This document shows positions 7,524-15,441 of a DNA stretch of 18,548 nucleotides, in pieces. A model generated the notes under the pieces. That model was not told where the DNA came from and searched no databases. It saw nothing but the letters and a program-made list of their open reading frames with translations. Each line of letters opens with the position of its first letter. The stretch's first letter is position 1. The stretch is from Desulfuromonadaceae bacterium GWB2_53_15 (GTDB lineage: Bacteria; Desulfobacterota; Desulfuromonadia; Geobacterales; Pseudopelobacteraceae). The position numbers and the translations under genes were made by a program. The stretch spans positions 1,856 through 20,403 of the forward strand of contig MHXL01000048.1 in assembly GCA_001824455.1 (NCBI GenBank). Reading direction: 5' to 3'.

Positions 7524-10500
7524 ATGTCCTCATCAGGTGCAAAAGCAGCTCTTGAAGGTTACCGCAAACAAGCCCTTTACACGCTTGCCTGCATCCTTCA
7601 TCAGGATGGACAGAACCTGATTTTTCAACCTGAAGGCACCGAGGATTTGGCGGTGTTTCGTGGGCAACACCTGCTTCGCACCATACAGGTTAAAGCCTAT
7701 TCCGGCAATCTGACGCTCTCCAGCTTTACACCGGAAAAACCGAGATCCTTCTTTCACAGGGTAACGGATCATGCAGCAGACGATGACCTTGAAATCGAAG
7801 TGGTCAGTTTTGGGCAAATCGGCGCGGAAATAGAAGGCGCTTGGTCAGGCGACGAACAACACTGCGCATCAGTCAGAACAAAGCTTCTTGGTCACAAGTT
7901 TAGCGATGCACAGATAGACACCATATTCAACCGGTTACAATGGAAAAAGGTCGATGAGGAATCGCTGCAAAGACAGTTTTTTGATTTCTTACGTGATTCA
8001 GCAGCCGGAGGTGACCCGGAAACCGCCTTCGATCTGCTTACTATCTGGATATATTTTGCTGCTGAGAAGAAACAGAGGATTATCTATTCCGAACTGATTG
8101 CCAAGATCAACGCCATTGGCACATACAACGCCGAACGCTCCGCTCGTCATCAGGAATGGGGCAATTCGATCATCCCCATTGAAGATACACCGGTTGATTC
8201 AAGTCGAAATGAGCAACTCGCCAAAGAATTCTACAACGGTATATCTACGCGCTATTCCCACATTCTTGCCGGATTCGATGTTCCTCGCCATGACAGACTG
8301 AATGCAATTGAGCAAGCCTTTGCCTCCGATGCACATACGGTTATTATTCACGGTGCGTCCGGCCAGGGCAAAACAACCCTTGCCTTGCGCTTCCTGCATG
8401 ACTACGTGCCGGAACATTGGCGCTACTCGATTCGCTACATGCAAGACAAAAACCAGATAGCTCGCGTTGCCAATGCGCTGGCCGGGCAATTGCGTGTCGT
8501 CAATGCCCCTTTGTATCTGCATCTTGATGTATCGCCACGTGACCATGAGTGGCCGGAGCTAGTCAAAAACCTGCTCGATGAGAAGAATATCCGCATTCTT
8601 ATTACCATCCGGGAAGAAGATCTAGCCAGGAATACAGTTTCCGATACCGAACTTGATTTCCCCAAAACTATACCCCTCGTTTTCAATGAGAGCGAAGCAC
8701 GTACTATCTATGGACGGTTGTTGGAACAAGGTGTAACCGCGTCGTTCCCTTCATTCGACGATGCCTGGGTTCGTTTTGGAGGCGATGGTCCGCTACTGGA
8801 GTTTGTCTATTTCATCACACAAGCTGAATCTCTGAAAAATCGCCTCCACAACCAAGTGCTTCGGCTGCGAGAAGAAGTGAGGACCAATAAGCTTTTTCCC
8901 GAGGAGTTTGCATTTATGCGGGTCTGTTCGGTGGCAAGCGCCTTTGAAGCCAGGATTGATGCGGCTTCGCTTGCCGCAGAACTGAAACTGAAAGATCCCG
9001 TTCGCACTCTTCAACTTCTCGATGAGGAATATTTGCTCCGCTCCTCCCACGATAGGCGACATGTTGAAGCATTGCACCCCATTCGCTCGGAAATACTTGC
9101 CCATGAATTGACCGACCCAGTATTCGAGCCATGGCGTGAAGCAGCACAACTGGCTATCTATCATATGCCGGAACCTGACCTCGAAGCATTTCTGTTGTAT
9201 GCATTTGCCCGGCGACCGGAAGACGTCGAGTTTCTTGTTGCGGCCATTTACCGGTATTGCCCCAAAACGTGGTCAGGTGTAGCAGCCATTATGCGCGCCT
9301 TGATCTGGCTTGGCGTGAAAGAGTATGTGGATGCAAACATGCCGCTGATTGTTGAAGCGCGGACATTGTTTACCCAGGCATGGTACATGGCGCTGAAATT
9401 CGATATCAGCGGCATTTCTTCTGATGGTGATGCCGGACTTCTTGGTGCGTTTAAGCTGCTTGAATTTTCTGCAGTCGATACAGTAGAAAACCTGCGTTTG
9501 AAACAAACGGACAGGCACACCGTTTTTATCAGATTAACCGCATGGATAAATGACAGCGACAGCAAACCGCACGCCCCGCAAACTGTCTCGGACTGGTCTG
9601 GCTTCGCTGAGGCGCATTTCTGGATTCGGCATCTTAAACTTGAAACAACAATGACCGATTCCGTGGCGTTATTGGACTTGTCTTGGCCTTTGGAACAGCT
9701 CTCGTTCAGAGGCTTTGGCGAGGTTCTCCTCAGCCTGTCGTACGCCCCCGAAGCTGTCTACCAAAAGGTCATTAAGCCTCTTCAACGCCATATCATGGAA
9801 CGTTTCTGCGCAGAAACCAAAACGATTGCAATTGAAGAAACCAACGAAATGGTTTGTGCTCATTATCTGGTTCCCATGGAGTCGCCCGAGAACAGCACGG
9901 ATAAGAAGAACCAAAACCAGACGGGAGATCGACTGGAGACAGAAGCCATCAAGCTGTTAGGCCTGTTGCGCATGTATGCTCCTGATCGAAAGGCATATGG
10001 TGTGCAAGGATACGGGCATAATTTGCGCTTTATTCCAATGCCGTTTGATCGGACTGCAAAAGGGCCGGTGGAGTCGAGATATTTGCCCCCGGAATGGCCA
10101 GTCAAAATTAACGCTATTTTCCGCAACCTGGGTGACCTCCATTTTCGTAGCGCCACATGGCAGGAATACGCAGAAGCAACGGTTGAGATTCGAGAGCAGG
10201 TTATTATGGCACTCAACGCCCTTGTAAAAGCCTTGACCGCCTATTTTGCAGGGAACAGGGCCGAAATACTGTCTAGAAAACTGCCGCAGGAGTTATGGAG
10301 TGAGAGTAACAAGGCGGTTAACCAGAATTTGAGTCTGCCGAGAATAGCTGTCGATGAATGGGGATTGGTCGGAGAAGGCGGTGGTACCTCTGAAAATGAA
10401 TCCGCCGTGAAGACCCGAAAAGACCAGTCCATAGCTCTTGTGCTCCAGGCGTATCAACCGTATTTGAAAACAAAAAATGAATATTTTTCTTCGCTGGGGA

Positions 10501-11693
10501 ATTATTTTAATCAGTCTGCACAGTCTCTGATAATCAACAGCGCCATTGGTCGGATGAAGACAAATTATGAACGTGAGCAATACCTGAGACGGGTTTCTGA
10601 GCTTGGTTACAAACCCAACACGGATCGACTGAGCTTGCATAATCTGGGTGACGCATTAAAAGCGCTTGCCGGATTTCAACAAACCTTTCACGAGCTGTTA
10701 TCCGTATTCATTGCTACTGAACGCCTCCATAAACTGGAAAGTAGAGAGAGGAATGTTTTCACTACGGCCTGGGCCTTATGGTATCAATTTGTATATCATC
10801 CCGAAAACAAATGGGATTCCGCCGATGTGCGTGCTGTTGCGGCGTTTGATCGGGCTCAGAGTAAAATGATGGACAACATAAAACGTCGGCTGAACACATT
10901 GCCCGATTCTGGATGGAGCGGTTCGATCATCAGTGAAGCAGCACTCTGGGAAGGGTGGCCAAGTCTCTGGTTTCGTCTTGATGCAGAAAATTCACTGGCG
11001 ATTATTGAGGCTTATCAAAAGCTCGTACAGATGCTTGAAGAAGCGTTTGCACCGATGGATATCAGGACGCTGAAACATTATGTTCTTGATCTCAAATGGC
11101 CGCACATATTGATTGTCCCGTTCGTTGCCGGAGAGTATTTGCAGAATGGAGTCTGGCATCTTTCATCTTGTCTTTTCTGGGGTGGAGAGAAGGTCTTGGA
11201 TCCCGAAAAAACCTGGCTGTTCATGCCGAGAGAAGTTGATTCCGAAGTGTTGCAGCAACTTGGTATAGAATCAGTCGAGCCAATAACTCCGGGGAAAATA
11301 CAGCTACTGCAGCAGGCTGCTTCAGAGCTGTTAGTGTATGTTGATCACTTGGCGGACTTACGTAAAACGCCTGATAACCTTGATGAAATCGGTATGGCGA
11401 TTCTCCAGAAACATGTTGTTTTAAAGGCGCAAGAGGCCTCAGAGGCGTTAACCCGGCTGATAGAACAGATGCAGGTATTGCTGGACGAAGTCAACGCTGG
11501 TGTTTTTGATTCATCGCCGCATGCCGATGAAATCCGGGTGCTCTTGGTAAACATCTGGAAATGTGTTATGCCAGATGGCAATACTGAAAATACCTATGAA
11601 ATCAAGCTTTCAGATTGTGATCAATGGGCGGAAAAATTGCTGGAAGGGCTTGGGCATATGACAATGCTGAATCATTTTTATCTGCATTTTTAG
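7524..11693 (+). CDS. Avs-like nuclease-STAND NTPase (candidate anti-phage defence protein)
   Basis: This is a 1389-residue multidomain protein. The first 100 or so residues look like a PD-(D/E)xK nuclease of the DUF4297/Cap4 type: GYRKQALYTLACIL helix, then Glu40-Asp41 and Gln55-Val-Lys57 in TIQVKAYSGNLTLSSF. A linker to about 250 is followed by a P-loop NTPase with Walker A GASGQGKT (277-284), a probable Walker B LYLHLD ending at Asp335 and the STAND-like TIREED at 361-366. A winged-helix-like segment follows at about 460-525. The remaining 850 residues are helical, without a family I can name, and would be the sensor in known Avs proteins. The ATG at 7524 is preceded by AAAGG (7508-7512); an in-frame GTG at 7512 is less well placed. 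Codon use is visibly more AT-rich than in the flanking operons. The function is inferred from architecture only. Confidence 0.75.
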   Translation: MSSSGAKAALEGYRKQALYTLACILHQDGQNLIFQPEGTEDLAVFRGQHLLRTIQVKAYSGNLTLSSFTPEKPRSFFHRVTDHAADDDLEIEVVSFGQIGAEIEGAWSGDEQHCASVRTKLLGHKFSDAQIDTIFNRLQWKKVDEESLQRQFFDFLRDSAAGGDPETAFDLLTIWIYFAAEKKQRIIYSELIAKINAIGTYNAERSARHQEWGNSIIPIEDTPVDSSRNEQLAKEFYNGISTRYSHILAGFDVPRHDRLNAIEQAFASDAHTVIIHGASGQGKTTLALRFLHDYVPEHWRYSIRYMQDKNQIARVANALAGQLRVVNAPLYLHLDVSPRDHEWPELVKNLLDEKNIRILITIREEDLARNTVSDTELDFPKTIPLVFNESEARTIYGRLLEQGVTASFPSFDDAWVRFGGDGPLLEFVYFITQAESLKNRLHNQVLRLREEVRTNKLFPEEFAFMRVCSVASAFEARIDAASLAAELKLKDPVRTLQLLDEEYLLRSSHDRRHVEALHPIRSEILAHELTDPVFEPWREAAQLAIYHMPEPDLEAFLLYAFARRPEDVEFLVAAIYRYCPKTWSGVAAIMRALIWLGVKEYVDANMPLIVEARTLFTQAWYMALKFDISGISSDGDAGLLGAFKLLEFSAVDTVENLRLKQTDRHTVFIRLTAWINDSDSKPHAPQTVSDWSGFAEAHFWIRHLKLETTMTDSVALLDLSWPLEQLSFRGFGEVLLSLSYAPEAVYQKVIKPLQRHIMERFCAETKTIAIEETNEMVCAHYLVPMESPENSTDKKNQNQTGDRLETEAIKLLGLLRMYAPDRKAYGVQGYGHNLRFIPMPFDRTAKGPVESRYLPPEWPVKINAIFRNLGDLHFRSATWQEYAEATVEIREQVIMALNALVKALTAYFAGNRAEILSRKLPQELWSESNKAVNQNLSLPRIAVDEWGLVGEGGGTSENESAVKTRKDQSIALVLQAYQPYLKTKNEYFSSLGNYFNQSAQSLIINSAIGRMKTNYEREQYLRRVSELGYKPNTDRLSLHNLGDALKALAGFQQTFHELLSVFIATERLHKLESRERNVFTTAWALWYQFVYHPENKWDSADVRAVAAFDRAQSKMMDNIKRRLNTLPDSGWSGSIISEAALWEGWPSLWFRLDAENSLAIIEAYQKLVQMLEEAFAPMDIRTLKHYVLDLKWPHILIVPFVAGEYLQNGVWHLSSCLFWGGEKVLDPEKTWLFMPREVDSEVLQQLGIESVEPITPGKIQLLQQAASELLVYVDHLADLRKTPDNLDEIGMAILQKHVVLKAQEASEALTRLIEQMQVLLDEVNAGVFDSSPHADEIRVLLVNIWKCVMPDGNTENTYEIKLSDCDQWAEKLLEGLGHMTMLNHFYLHF

Positions 11694-11837
11694 TAGTTGA
11701 TGGAATATCCTAGTACGATATCCGTCGATGGTTCGAAGCTGAGCTGAAATAAATCCCACTTTGAGAAACATGCAGTAAGGTCTGTCGAATTACAATTTCC
11801 AATGCGACATTAGACAATGATGTAACGAGGCTATACA

Positions 11838-12866
11838 ATGAGCAACAAATCGCCAATACAGAACAACAGCCAGTTTCTTGTCTATCAAACCGAGGATGGA
11901 AAACTGAAAATTGATGTGCGATTCGAGGGTGAGACCGTCTGGTTGTCGCTCAACCAGCTTGCCGAGCTATTCCAGCGGGACAAGTCGGTCATCTCCCGAC
12001 ATATCAAAAATGTCTTTGATGAAGGAGAATTGCTCCCGGAAGGAACTGTTGCAAAATCTGCAACAGTTCAAATAGAGGGGAATAAGCAGGTTACCCGCGA
12101 GATAGAGTTTTTCAACCTCGATATGATCATCTCGGTCGGCTACCGCGTGAAAAGCACTGTTGCCACCCGTTTCCGAATATGGGCCACTCAGCGATTGCGG
12201 GAATACATCGTCAAAGGGTTTGCCCTTGATGACGAACGCCTGAAAAACCCAGACCTGCCCTTCGACTATTTTGAGGAACTGACGCGCCGGATTCAGGATA
12301 TCCGCACTTCCGAGCGACGATTCTACCAGAAAATCACGGACATCTACGCCACCAGCATAGACTATGATCCCACGCAGGAGATCAGTATCGGGTTCTTCAA
12401 AACTGTTCAGAACAAGGTCCATTGGGCTATTACCGGACAGACCGCAGCAGAGATTATCCACGACCGGGTAAACGCCACCAAGCCCAACCTGGGGCTGACT
12501 AACTGGCGCGGTGCAGTGATTCGAAAGCAGGATGTGACCATTGCCAAAAACTACCTCACCGAGCCGGAGCTGGCTGCACTCAATAATCTTGTGGAGCAAT
12601 ACCTTGTCTTCGCCGAAGGTCAGGCCATGCGCCGTGTGCCTATGTACATGGCGGACTGGGTCAATAAACTGGATGCCTTCCTTACGCTCAACGACCGTGA
12701 CATTCTCACCCACGCGGGACGTATTTCCCACGAAATGGCGCAGTCCAAGGCCGATCTGGAATATTGCAAGTATAAGACACTGACAGCCACAGACGTTCGC
12801 CCTGTGGACAAAGACTTTGAGCAGGCTGCGCGGGCTCTGCCTAAAGCGCCTCGCACGAAAAGTTAG
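11838..12866 (+). CDS. RhuM family protein (COG3943-type, putative DNA-binding)
   Basis: This 342-residue protein matches the virulence RhuM family, first named from Salmonella SPI-3. Recognisable segments are VWLSLNQLAELFQRDKSVISRHIKNVFDEGEL (about residues 35-66, helix-turn-helix-like), FFNLDMIISVGYRVKSTVATRFRIWATQRLREYIVKGF (about 92-129), and the C-terminal LTNWRGAV...YLTEPELAALNNLVEQYLVFAE region. The length is normal for the family. The biochemical role is unknown; such genes are common beside restriction-modification and other defence loci. The ATG follows GAGG at 11827-11830 with a 7-base spacer. It starts 144 bases after the nuclease-STAND stop on the same strand, so it may be a partner, a regulator or only a co-resident of the same island. 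TACAAT at 11791-11796 could be a -10 element, but its -35 is not clear. Confidence 0.85.
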   Translation: MSNKSPIQNNSQFLVYQTEDGKLKIDVRFEGETVWLSLNQLAELFQRDKSVISRHIKNVFDEGELLPEGTVAKSATVQIEGNKQVTREIEFFNLDMIISVGYRVKSTVATRFRIWATQRLREYIVKGFALDDERLKNPDLPFDYFEELTRRIQDIRTSERRFYQKITDIYATSIDYDPTQEISIGFFKTVQNKVHWAITGQTAAEIIHDRVNATKPNLGLTNWRGAVIRKQDVTIAKNYLTEPELAALNNLVEQYLVFAEGQAMRRVPMYMADWVNKLDAFLTLNDRDILTHAGRISHEMAQSKADLEYCKYKTLTATDVRPVDKDFEQAARALPKAPRTKS

Positions 12867-12983
12867 CGTGGCGGAGCGCCAGTCAGGTAGGTCGCATTCA
12901 TCGACGGTCTGAAAATTTCCCACAGGGTGTAATAATTGGTTCGGTAATACAGAACGTAACTAATCTTACGAGGTATAAATCAA

Positions 12984-13817
12984 ATGAACTACCGCCTAAC
13001 CGTCCTGTGCGAGAACAGTGTCGGCCCCATCTCCGGTACGCTGGGGGAGCATGGTTTTTCTGTGCTTATAGTGCCAAGCGAAGGTGCACCGCTCCTGTTC
13101 GATACCGGCCAGGGACTGACCCTGCTGCACAATGCCCGCCGGATGAACAAGGATCTCTCCAGGGTGCAGAAGGTGATCCTCTCCCACGGCCATTATGACC
13201 ACGCCGGCGGACTGCTGCCGCTGCTTAGGGAGTGCGGCCCCAAGCAGGTCTACGGCCACCCCGGAATCTTCAAGCCGCGAAACAGGATCAAGGACACGGG
13301 TGAATGTTATCCGATCGGCATACCCGCCAGCCGGGCAGAACTGGAGGCGGCAGGCGCAACCTTCGATCTTTCGAAGGATTTCCGTGAGATCGCACCGGGC
13401 ATATACCTGACCGGCGAAGTACCGCGGGTGACCGATTTTGAAACTGGCGATCAAGGGTTGTACTGCGATTGCACCGGCCAGGAATTGGACATAACGCCCG
13501 ATGACCAGTCGCTGGTGCTGGAGACGGATAAAGGCTTGGTGGTCATCCTGGGGTGCTGCCATGCGGGATTGGTAAATACATTGGAGCATGTAGCTTATAT
13601 GACCGGCAGACGGGATATTTTTGCCGTGATAGGCGGCACACACCTCGGATTTTGCAGTCAGGAGCAGATCGAGAAGACTGTGGCCGCTATTCGGGCACTG
13701 GGGGTAACAAAACTGGCTGCCGGTCACTGCACCGGCTTTGCCGCTTCGGCCCGCTTGTCACGGGAGTTGCCGAGAGAGTTTCAGGTTGCCCTGGTTGGGT
13801 ACACATTAGAGCTATAA
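12984..13817 (+). CDS. Metallo-beta-lactamase-fold hydrolase, DHPS-like family
   Basis: A 277-residue soluble protein with the MBL metal site HGHYDH (residues 68-73), preceded by LLFDTGQG and followed by the later metal ligands in LGCCHAGLVNT, GGTHLGF and AGHCTGF. The pattern fits the group annotated from archaeal MJ0301 as 7,8-dihydropterin-6-methyl-4-(ribofuranosyl)-aminobenzene-phosphate synthase-like; that activity should not be assumed here. There is no signal peptide, so it is cytoplasmic. The ATG is 10 bases after GAGG at 12970-12973. Its TAA overlaps the ribosome binding site of the rhodanese gene, so the two form an operon. Cooperation with rhodanese recalls persulfide dioxygenases, but the sequence lacks a clear ETHE1-type layout. 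Confidence 0.87.
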   Translation: MNYRLTVLCENSVGPISGTLGEHGFSVLIVPSEGAPLLFDTGQGLTLLHNARRMNKDLSRVQKVILSHGHYDHAGGLLPLLRECGPKQVYGHPGIFKPRNRIKDTGECYPIGIPASRAELEAAGATFDLSKDFREIAPGIYLTGEVPRVTDFETGDQGLYCDCTGQELDITPDDQSLVLETDKGLVVILGCCHAGLVNTLEHVAYMTGRRDIFAVIGGTHLGFCSQEQIEKTVAAIRALGVTKLAAGHCTGFAASARLSRELPREFQVALVGYTLEL

Positions 13818-13828
13818 GGAGCTTGTGA

Positions 13829-14206
13829 GTGATTAAAACGTATTTGCTGACGATTGCAGCGGCATTGATACTGGCAACGCAGGTATTCGCAGCCACACGG
13901 GATGTCTCCTCGCGGGAGGCAAAAAACCTGCTGGCCAAGAATGGCGCCATCTATCTGCTGGATGTGCGCACATCGCAGGAGTTCAGTCAGGCCAGGCTGT
14001 CCGGGGCGGTGCTGATCCCGATCGGAGAATTTGAGCGGCGCATCAGCGAGGTGCCGAAGAATAAACCGATCCTGGTGTACTGCGCGGTCGGCTCCCGTTC
14101 AAAACCGGTGGCAGACCTGCTCACCCAGCGGGGCTACAAGGAAGTCTACCACATGGCAGACGGCATAGTCGGCTGGTATCGCAACGGGTTTCCGATCCAA
14201 CGCTGA
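13829..14206 (+). CDS. Exported rhodanese-domain protein
   Basis: A 125-residue single-domain rhodanese with a Sec signal peptide (residues 1-21, cleavage after VFA), so it acts in the periplasm. The domain runs from SSREAKNLLAKNG through LLDVRTSQEFSQARLSGAVLIP to the active-site loop CAVGSRS, with Cys85 as the persulfide-forming residue, and ends with GYKEVYHMADGIVGWYRNGFP. It should transfer sulfane sulfur between thiols or cyanide, though the physiological donor is unknown. The GTG start at 13829 follows AAGGAG at 13816-13821 by 7 bases; this motif overlaps the stop codon of the MBL gene, indicating coupling. The matching membrane module (YgaP-like) is encoded on the other side of the accessory insert. 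Confidence 0.9.
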   Translation: MIKTYLLTIAAALILATQVFAATRDVSSREAKNLLAKNGAIYLLDVRTSQEFSQARLSGAVLIPIGEFERRISEVPKNKPILVYCAVGSRSKPVADLLTQRGYKEVYHMADGIVGWYRNGFPIQR

Positions 14207-14220
14207 TTCCGCTTGATGCC

Positions 14221-15132
14221 CTACCAGCCCATATCCAGGGCTAACCGAAAGAAGGGTACATTGTCGATCCCCATACCGGACCGGTTCCCATCATAAAAAT
14301 CGAATCGGCGATCAAAGGCATAACCGATCGCACCAGTCAGCTTGACGGCAGGCTGCGGCAGATATTCAACGCCTCCCATCACCTTGTAATCACGGTATTT
14401 TATAACCTTGGCCCCCAGCGAACGGTCTTTGAGTTCATATTCGTCGCTGGCAAAGTCCCCGCCAACGAAAAAGCTCATTTCGCGTGATGCGTTGTAGATT
14501 ACAGCGGGACGCGGTGCAATTATGGACAGTCGCCATCGTTCGTCAAGCTGATAGGTAATCCCGATGGCTGGTATGATCGTTGAATCATGATTGCCGAACC
14601 GATAAGCGAATCCCCCAACCAGAGTAATGCCGCTATCAAAGGCATAGCCCCCCAATGCCAACACCGGCAGCCGCAGGTCATCGCTGCCGATATCACTAAA
14701 ATCACTATATAATCCCGGATAGACCTTCAAAGTCACAAAGCTTTTATCGTTGATGCCGTAGTGTGCGCCAGCTTCGAGAAAAAGGGCATGCAAGTCCTGT
14801 GGCAGACCGACAGAAGTTGACGCATCAATGTGCTTGAGTCCATAGCCGCCACCAATGGTCAATGTCATTTTGCTGTCAAGTTTATGGTTTTTCACCAGCC
14901 TGAAACGATAATCGCTTATGCCGACTGAAGCAGCTCTGCCTTCAAGATCCGCTGCAGGCAGGATACCGAGCGCCATCTGGCTGTTCCAATCGGAAGTGGG
15001 CTTTAACGGCAATACCCTGTCGCGCTCCACCACATCCGAACTGCCGGCCGCACACAATCCCTGCGGCACGGCAAAGACAGCCAGAACAACAGCAGCCATA
15101 AAACCGCAATGAACCATACGGATTATTTTCAT
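14221..15132 (-). CDS. Exported outer-membrane beta-barrel protein (DUF6268-like)
   Basis: A 303-residue protein with a signal peptide (about residues 1-28, cleavage after LCA). The mature part is a run of amphipathic strands with alternating aromatic and polar residues and short turns, such as MTLTIGGGYGL, SFVTLKVYPGLYSDF and GITLVGGFAYRFG. It ends in an outer-membrane type C-terminal strand, FRLALDMGW, with a terminal aromatic residue. This resembles the DUF6268 group of outer-membrane barrels; the family name is a recollection and the cargo is unknown. The ATG is preceded on the minus strand by a strong AAAGGAGGG at 15138-15146. It converges with the rhodanese gene, only 14 bases separating the two stops, and I see no hairpin terminator there. 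Confidence 0.75.
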   Translation of the reverse strand: MKIIRMVHCGFMAAVVLAVFAVPQGLCAAGSSDVVERDRVLPLKPTSDWNSQMALGILPAADLEGRAASVGISDYRFRLVKNHKLDSKMTLTIGGGYGLKHIDASTSVGLPQDLHALFLEAGAHYGINDKSFVTLKVYPGLYSDFSDIGSDDLRLPVLALGGYAFDSGITLVGGFAYRFGNHDSTIIPAIGITYQLDERWRLSIIAPRPAVIYNASREMSFFVGGDFASDEYELKDRSLGAKVIKYRDYKVMGGVEYLPQPAVKLTGAIGYAFDRRFDFYDGNRSGMGIDNVPFFRLALDMGW

Positions 15133-15146
15133 CAGAACCCTCCTTT

Positions 15147-15441
15147 ATTTTGCCTAAAAAACTGTATACATTACTGCCTACCCGAACACTAATAAATGCT
15201 CATGCTACTGCTTAGTGAAGTCATTGTCACGGCAATAAAACATCGGTTTTTTTATAAAGTATTTTGTTATTTTAGTTTCTTGTGTTATTTAACGTAGATA
15301 AATTTTTTACTTTTCCTCAGGCAGTATATGCCAATGCTACGAAGCTTGTAAATTCCGGAGTGTGCTGCCAGAGGGAACAAGTTGGGCCAAGATCTTTTCG
15401 GTTTAGTTACAGAACTTAACGACAAGGGGAGGTAGTGGAGT
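15147..15441. promoter_or_regulatory. Divergent regulatory gap between the barrel gene and pckG
   Basis: This gap serves two divergent genes and is strongly AT-rich in its middle (about 15240-15320, many T runs). No textbook -35/-10 pair stands out in either direction. Near its right end, GGGGAGGT at 15426-15433 is a strong ribosome binding site 8 bases before the pckG ATG. On the minus strand, TATACA (15165-15170 complement) could be a -10 for the barrel gene, with only a poor -35. No coding potential is seen. Confidence 0.45.

Noticed and set aside
6875..10280. A near-identical 21-base stretch at 6875-6895 and 10260-10280, both ending CTGTCTAGAAAA
   Set aside because: It encodes similar short peptides (AEMLSRK and AEILSRK) within two unrelated genes, and nothing extends the match on either side, so it is probably coincidence rather than an attachment site.
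12869..12881. TGGCG-GAG-CGCCA hairpin just after the RhuM stop as a terminator
   Set aside because: A 5-bp stem with a 3-base loop and no following T run is too weak for an intrinsic terminator.
11967..12923. A 318-codon minus-strand open frame over the RhuM gene
   Set aside because: The plus-strand RhuM protein is a clear family member and the minus-strand translation has no recognisable features.
7274..12983. Flanking direct repeats, integrase or tRNA that would mark the insert as a mobile island
   Set aside because: I searched both edges by eye and found no convincing repeat, integrase, transposase or tRNA; the insertion claim rests on gene order and composition only.
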